NCBI GenBank assembly: GCA_964563545.1
Contig: CAZLXB010000006.1
Coordinates: forward strand, 1 to 64,000
Length of the DNA stretch: 64,000 nt
DNA from: Casp-actino8 sp964563545
Lineage (GTDB): Bacteria; Actinomycetota; Acidimicrobiia; Acidimicrobiales; Ilumatobacteraceae
Direction: 5' to 3'
The notes beneath the pieces are model-generated. The model made no database searches, had not been told where the DNA came from, and worked only from the letters and a program-made list of their open reading frames with translations. The stretch's first letter is position 1; each line of letters starts with the position of its first letter. Shown here one piece after another: positions 60,979 to 64,000 of the stretch. Both the position numbers and the translations under genes were made by a program.

Positions 60979-61953
60979 GTGTCACAAGACGTGTCCTCGG
61001 AGGCCATGTCGCTCGACGAAGCGGCCAAGGTTCTCGGCGTGCACTACATGACGGCATACCGTTACGTGCGTCAGGGCAAGTTGACCGCCACCCGGGTCAA
61101 GGGCGTCTGGCAGGTCACGCCGCACGCGCTGAGTGAATTCCAGCGCCGCGCCGATGCCCGCAAGGAGAATCCGCGTGCCTCCGAAGACTCACGGCGCACC
61201 GGCGACTACGTCAGTGAACTCCTGCGGTGTCTACTGAACGCCGATGGCGGCGGTGCCTGGGGTGTTCTGCAGCGGGCCATCGATGCCGGCAACGACATGG
61301 AAGAGGTGTACCTCGAGATCCTGAGTCCGGCGATGGCCGAGATCGGGAGCCAGTGGCAGCGCGGCGAGATCGACATCGCCGTGGAGCACCAGGCCACCTC
61401 GATCGCCACGCGTCTCGTCGGCCAGTTGAGTCCGCGTTGTGTGCGACGGGGTCGTCGCCGGGGTGAGATCCTGATCGGAGGTCCGGCGGGGGAGCGCCAC
61501 GTGTTGCCGCTCGCCATGTTGGCCGACCTCCTGCGGCTCGAGGGCTGGGAGGTCTTCGATCTCGGCGCCGATACTCCGGCCAACTCCTTCGTGCACGCCG
61601 CCTCCAAGATCAACAACCTCACGGCGGTGGGTGTGAGCGTGTCGACTCCCGAATCGCTGACCGGAGCGGCCGACGTGGTGCGAGCCCTGCGTCAGGCCAT
61701 GGCCGACGAGGTGCCGGTGGTCCTGGGCGGTAACGCCATCCGTGATCTCGCCCATGCGCAGGAACTGGGTGGCGACTTCTTCGCCGAGGGGGCCCGGGGT
61801 TTCATCGACTTCCTGGACGGTTTGGCCGGTGGCCGGACCAGTCGTGCATCGGCCGACCAGGCGGGTAACGGCCATTCGGGCAATGGCAATGGCAAGTCGT
61901 CGGGTAACGGCAAGTCCGGCAACGGAAAATCATCCGGCAACGGCAAGAACTGA
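60979..61953 (+). CDS. B12-binding HTH regulator with CarH-like photoreceptor residues
   Basis: 324 residues from GTG; ATG at residue 10 is an alternative. About 10-55 is an excisionase/MerR-like HTH (SLDEAAKVLGVHYMTAYRYV). About 75-150 is the four-helix cap and 162-285 the Rossmann cobalamin domain. The cap has Trp126-x9-Glu136-His137, the Wx9EH motif that in CarH/LitR holds the upper face of adenosylcobalamin, and the base-on ligand motif is present as Glu172-x-His174, with Pro177 where CarH has Gly. Residues 296-324 are a GNGKS-repeat tail. It is likely a light- or B12-responsive DNA-binding protein; targets unknown. Confidence 0.85.
   Translation: MSQDVSSEAMSLDEAAKVLGVHYMTAYRYVRQGKLTATRVKGVWQVTPHALSEFQRRADARKENPRASEDSRRTGDYVSELLRCLLNADGGGAWGVLQRAIDAGNDMEEVYLEILSPAMAEIGSQWQRGEIDIAVEHQATSIATRLVGQLSPRCVRRGRRRGEILIGGPAGERHVLPLAMLADLLRLEGWEVFDLGADTPANSFVHAASKINNLTAVGVSVSTPESLTGAADVVRALRQAMADEVPVVLGGNAIRDLAHAQELGGDFFAEGARGFIDFLDGLAGGRTSRASADQAGNGHSGNGNGKSSGNGKSGNGKSSGNGKN
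61864..61950 (+). repeat. Tandem GNGKS-coding repeat at the end of the B12 regulator
   Basis: Imperfect short repeats encode GNG/GNGK(S)SGNGK units up to the stop. Codons vary (ggt/ggc, aac/aat, aag/aaa), so selection appears to be on the peptide and not recent DNA slippage alone. The tail is basic, flexible and without recognised domain. Confidence 0.75.
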
Positions 61954-61968
61954 CCCGCCAGAAACCTA

Positions 61969-61982
61969 CGAACACCTGTTCG
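61969..61982. promoter_or_regulatory. LexA (SOS) box upstream of imuA'
   Basis: CGAAC-ACCT-GTTCG, a perfect 5-bp inverted repeat with 4-base spacer matching the actinobacterial/Gram-positive LexA consensus (CGAAC-N4-GTTCG). It ends 13 bases before the imuA'-like ATG and 15 bases after the B12 regulator stop, so LexA would repress the imuA'-imuB cassette until DNA damage. Confidence 0.88.
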
Positions 61983-61995
61983 CTAGTCTCGCCGC

Positions 61996-62724
61996 ATGGC
62001 GATCGACTCTCTCCGCCGTCCGGCCTGCGAACTCGCCGCCGGACTCGCTCCCCAGTACGGCTCGCTGACCTTTGCCCACGAGCGCCTACTGCCCGTTGTG
62101 CCGAGTCTGGCTCCGCTCTTTGGGGTCGAGGTCGTCGCCGACGGCGTACCGCTCGGTCTGACGCGTGGGCACACCGTCATGTGCACGGGGGCAGCTGCCG
62201 TCTCGTGTGCATTGGCCATCGCCGCTGCACCATCGCGCGCCGGTTCGTGGGTTGCGATCGTCGGTGAACCGCGTCTTGGTCCGTTGGCCGCGGCCGAGGC
62301 CGGTGTGGTTCTCGAACGTACGGTCTTCGTCGACGATCCGCGTGGCGGAGATCCCGCGAGTGTTCTGAGCGCGCTGGTCGACGGTATCGAGATCATCCTC
62401 GTGCCCTCGGCTCTGATCGCCACGTTGTCGTCATCGCTCGTCCGTCGGGTCCAAACGCGCGTGCAGTCGCGTGGTGGGGTTCTGCTCGTCGTCGGAGACA
62501 CGCCGTCGATCGTTCCCGATCTTCGTCTCACGACGCGTGCCCACGAATGGGAAGGTCTGGGCGACGGTTTCGGTCATCTGTGTCGACGCCGCATCGGGAT
62601 CGAACTCGACCGTCGTCGCGGACGTCCGACGCGTGGTGACGTCTGGATGCCCGGTGCGCGCGGAGATGTCGAACCCTTCGTGAGTGCCGGTGGATCCGTG
62701 GTGCCGTTGCGTCGCCCGGGTTGA
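61996..62724 (+). CDS. imuA': ImuA'-like mutasome accessory protein
   Basis: 242 residues with weak RecA-superfamily character (a central WVAIVGEPRLGPLAAAEAG strand-loop-helix, later ILVPSALIATL and VLLVVGDTPS strands) but no usable Walker A GxxxxGKT, as in actinobacterial ImuA'. The basic C-terminus (RRRIGIELDRRRGRPTRGD) is typical. Assignment rests on position: directly downstream of a LexA box and 15 bases before imuB. In mycobacteria ImuA' links ImuB to other replisome partners for error-prone DnaE2 synthesis. Confidence 0.75.
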   Translation: MAIDSLRRPACELAAGLAPQYGSLTFAHERLLPVVPSLAPLFGVEVVADGVPLGLTRGHTVMCTGAAAVSCALAIAAAPSRAGSWVAIVGEPRLGPLAAAEAGVVLERTVFVDDPRGGDPASVLSALVDGIEIILVPSALIATLSSSLVRRVQTRVQSRGGVLLVVGDTPSIVPDLRLTTRAHEWEGLGDGFGHLCRRRIGIELDRRRGRPTRGDVWMPGARGDVEPFVSAGGSVVPLRRPG

Positions 62725-62739
62725 GATGAGCGGATCCAC

Positions 62740-64000
62740 ATGAACGGTCCCACGCGTTCGGCCATGGTCTGGTGTCCGGCCTGGCCGCTCACGGCCGCGG
62801 TTCTGAGCGGACGCTCCGGTCGGGGTCCCGAGTTCGACCCATCGCAGCCGCTCATGGTGATGCATGCACAACGCGTGTCGTGCTGCTCGCCGGCCGCCTG
62901 GCGCGAAGGCATCCGACCGGGTCAGCGCAAACGGCAGGCGCAGGGCGCATGTCCGCATGTGGTGATCGTTCCGCACGACCCCGATCGTGACGCGCGTTGT
63001 TTCGAGCCGGTGGTTCGCGCCATCGGCACCCTCGTTCCACTGCTCGACGTCGAGTCCCCCGGATCCCTGCTGCTGGCCACTCGGGGGCCGTCGCGCTATG
63101 TGGGTGGCGATGCCGCCTTGGCCGATCGACTCATGGCCTTGGCCGCCACCGGTTCGGCCGATGCACTCGCTGCGAGTGGTGGTTTCGGAGTGGGTGTGGC
63201 CGATGGTCGACTGGCTGCGTCCCTGGCTGCTCGTGCGGCGGCTCGAGTGGGTCGTCCGGTCGTGGTGCCACCGGGTTCGTCGGCCACGGCGGCCTTCCTC
63301 GCTCCGTATCCGGTATCGGTACTCGTGCCCACCGTGGGGTGTGATCCACAGTTGGTCGATCTGTTGAGTCGACTCGGCCTCCACCGGCTCGGTGATGTCG
63401 CGACCCTGTCGGCCACCGATCTTCTCGACCGTTTCGGCGCGACCGGAGTCGCACTGCACCATCTCTGTTCCGGCACCGACGACTCGTCACCCACGGCGAT
63501 TCCGCCACCACCCGACTACACGGTCCGCGAGTCGTTCGACGATCCGGTTCCGCAACTCGACATGTTGGTCTTCGCCGCCAAGTCCCTGGCCGATCGTCTC
63601 GATACCGAACTCGCGGCTCGGGGGCAGTTGTGCACGCGCATCGTCGTCGAAGCCGAATCGGAACACGGCGAGAGATCGAGTCGCGTGTGGTACCGGGCCG
63701 AGGGACTCCGCGCGTCGGCCATCGTCGACCGCGTGCGCTGGCAACTCGACGGCTGGATCAACGGCACCGATCCGCCGTCGGCCGGTGTCACCTCGTTGTG
63801 TCTCACGCCCACCGATCTGCGCGCCGACTCCGGTCGACAACAGGGTTTCTGGGGTGAGCGTTCGCGGGCCGATGACGACGCCGCCAAGGCGATCACGCGT
63901 GTGACCGGACTTCTCGGCCCGCACTCGGTGCGGATCGCATCGTGGTGCGGTGGACGTGATCCGCGCGGTGTCTACGAACTCGTACCGGTCTCCGAAGTCG
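62740..64000 (+). CDS. imuB: ImuB, Y-family polymerase-like mutasome protein (partial, 3' end outside window)
   Basis: 420 full codons are readable and the frame is open to the right edge. The Y-family fold is recognisable (palm AMVWCPAWPLTAAVL, LLDVESPGSLLLATRGPSRYVGG, a DLLSRLGLHRLGDVATLSATDL thumb HhH and a little-finger region), but the catalytic acidic residues are missing: the first strand lacks the D-x-D of active polymerases and SxDE is replaced. That is the ImuB pattern, a scaffold that recruits DnaE2 through the beta clamp. The clamp motif would lie past the edge, as would any dnaE2. Confidence 0.87.
   Translation, partial: MNGPTRSAMVWCPAWPLTAAVLSGRSGRGPEFDPSQPLMVMHAQRVSCCSPAAWREGIRPGQRKRQAQGACPHVVIVPHDPDRDARCFEPVVRAIGTLVPLLDVESPGSLLLATRGPSRYVGGDAALADRLMALAATGSADALAASGGFGVGVADGRLAASLAARAAARVGRPVVVPPGSSATAAFLAPYPVSVLVPTVGCDPQLVDLLSRLGLHRLGDVATLSATDLLDRFGATGVALHHLCSGTDDSSPTAIPPPPDYTVRESFDDPVPQLDMLVFAAKSLADRLDTELAARGQLCTRIVVEAESEHGERSSRVWYRAEGLRASAIVDRVRWQLDGWINGTDPPSAGVTSLCLTPTDLRADSGRQQGFWGERSRADDDAAKAITRVTGLLGPHSVRIASWCGGRDPRGVYELVPVSEV

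Noticed and set aside
62740..64000. Active DNA polymerase IV (DinB)
   Set aside because: The catalytic acidic residues of Y-family polymerases are absent, and the imuA'-like gene and SOS box point to ImuB.

Overview
The window is high-GC DNA (strong G/C third-position bias, frequent GTG starts, many 4-bp ATGA stop/start overlaps). It reads as a chromosome segment of a free-living actinobacterium, most likely class Acidimicrobiia. That placement is inferred from gene content: a haem operon fused to envelope genes, GpgS, class E sortase, F420-type LLM oxidoreductases, a folB-folK fusion, an actinobacterial SOS box and many steroid/acyl-CoA genes. I see no rRNA, tRNA, CRISPR, transposon or phage gene. 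No stretch over 300 bases lacks a gene.

Layout. 0-7 kb: a truncated ECF sigma factor, an aldose epimerase, dtd, then a tightly overlapped minus-strand unit hemE-hemH-hemY-sortase-lnt. 7-21 kb: housekeeping genes, namely an M48 protease, a TPR protein, a lipase, lgt, an enoyl-CoA hydratase, galT with a GH36 alpha-galactosidase, gatC-gatA-gatB, an M20 amidohydrolase, a folB-folK fusion, a divergent DHPS-like gene and gpgS. 22-57 kb: a large catabolic region. Its core (24.3-31.7 kb, minus strand) matches, gene for gene, the mycobacterial igr cluster for removal of the last three side-chain carbons of sterols: two acyl-CoA dehydrogenases, ChsH2-like MaoC-DUF35, ChsH1-like MaoC, Ltp2-like aldolase, CYP125/142-like P450, FadA5-like thiolase, plus a TetR regulator. 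Around it lie short-chain dehydrogenases (one resembling 3-alpha-hydroxysteroid dehydrogenase), two FadD17-like CoA ligases, LLM oxidoreductases, an aldehyde dehydrogenase, two amidohydrolases, a BaiCD-like flavoenzyme and an unusual branched-chain-amino-acid-type ABC importer built from a binding protein and two fusion proteins (MFS-LivF and LivH-LivM-LivG). 57-64 kb: selD, rnhB, another acyl-CoA dehydrogenase, an Nfu-N-like protein, a CarH-like B12-binding HTH regulator, and an imuA'-imuB mutasome cassette running off the right edge.

Two regulatory layers can be read directly from the DNA. A palindrome, TCTGAC-N5-GTCAGA, occurs perfectly in four promoter regions (igr-like operon, crotonase/LLM pair, ALDH/amidohydrolase pair, and binding protein/MFS-LivF pair), with two degenerate copies in two further divergent promoters. 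This ties the odd transporter to the steroid genes as one putative regulon; the TetR gene at the end of the igr-like operon is the natural candidate regulator. Separately, a perfect actinobacterial LexA box lies just upstream of imuA'. The gene before it encodes a protein carrying the Wx9EH and ExH residues of coenzyme-B12 photoreceptors, so a light-sensing regulator sits next to an SOS mutagenesis cassette.
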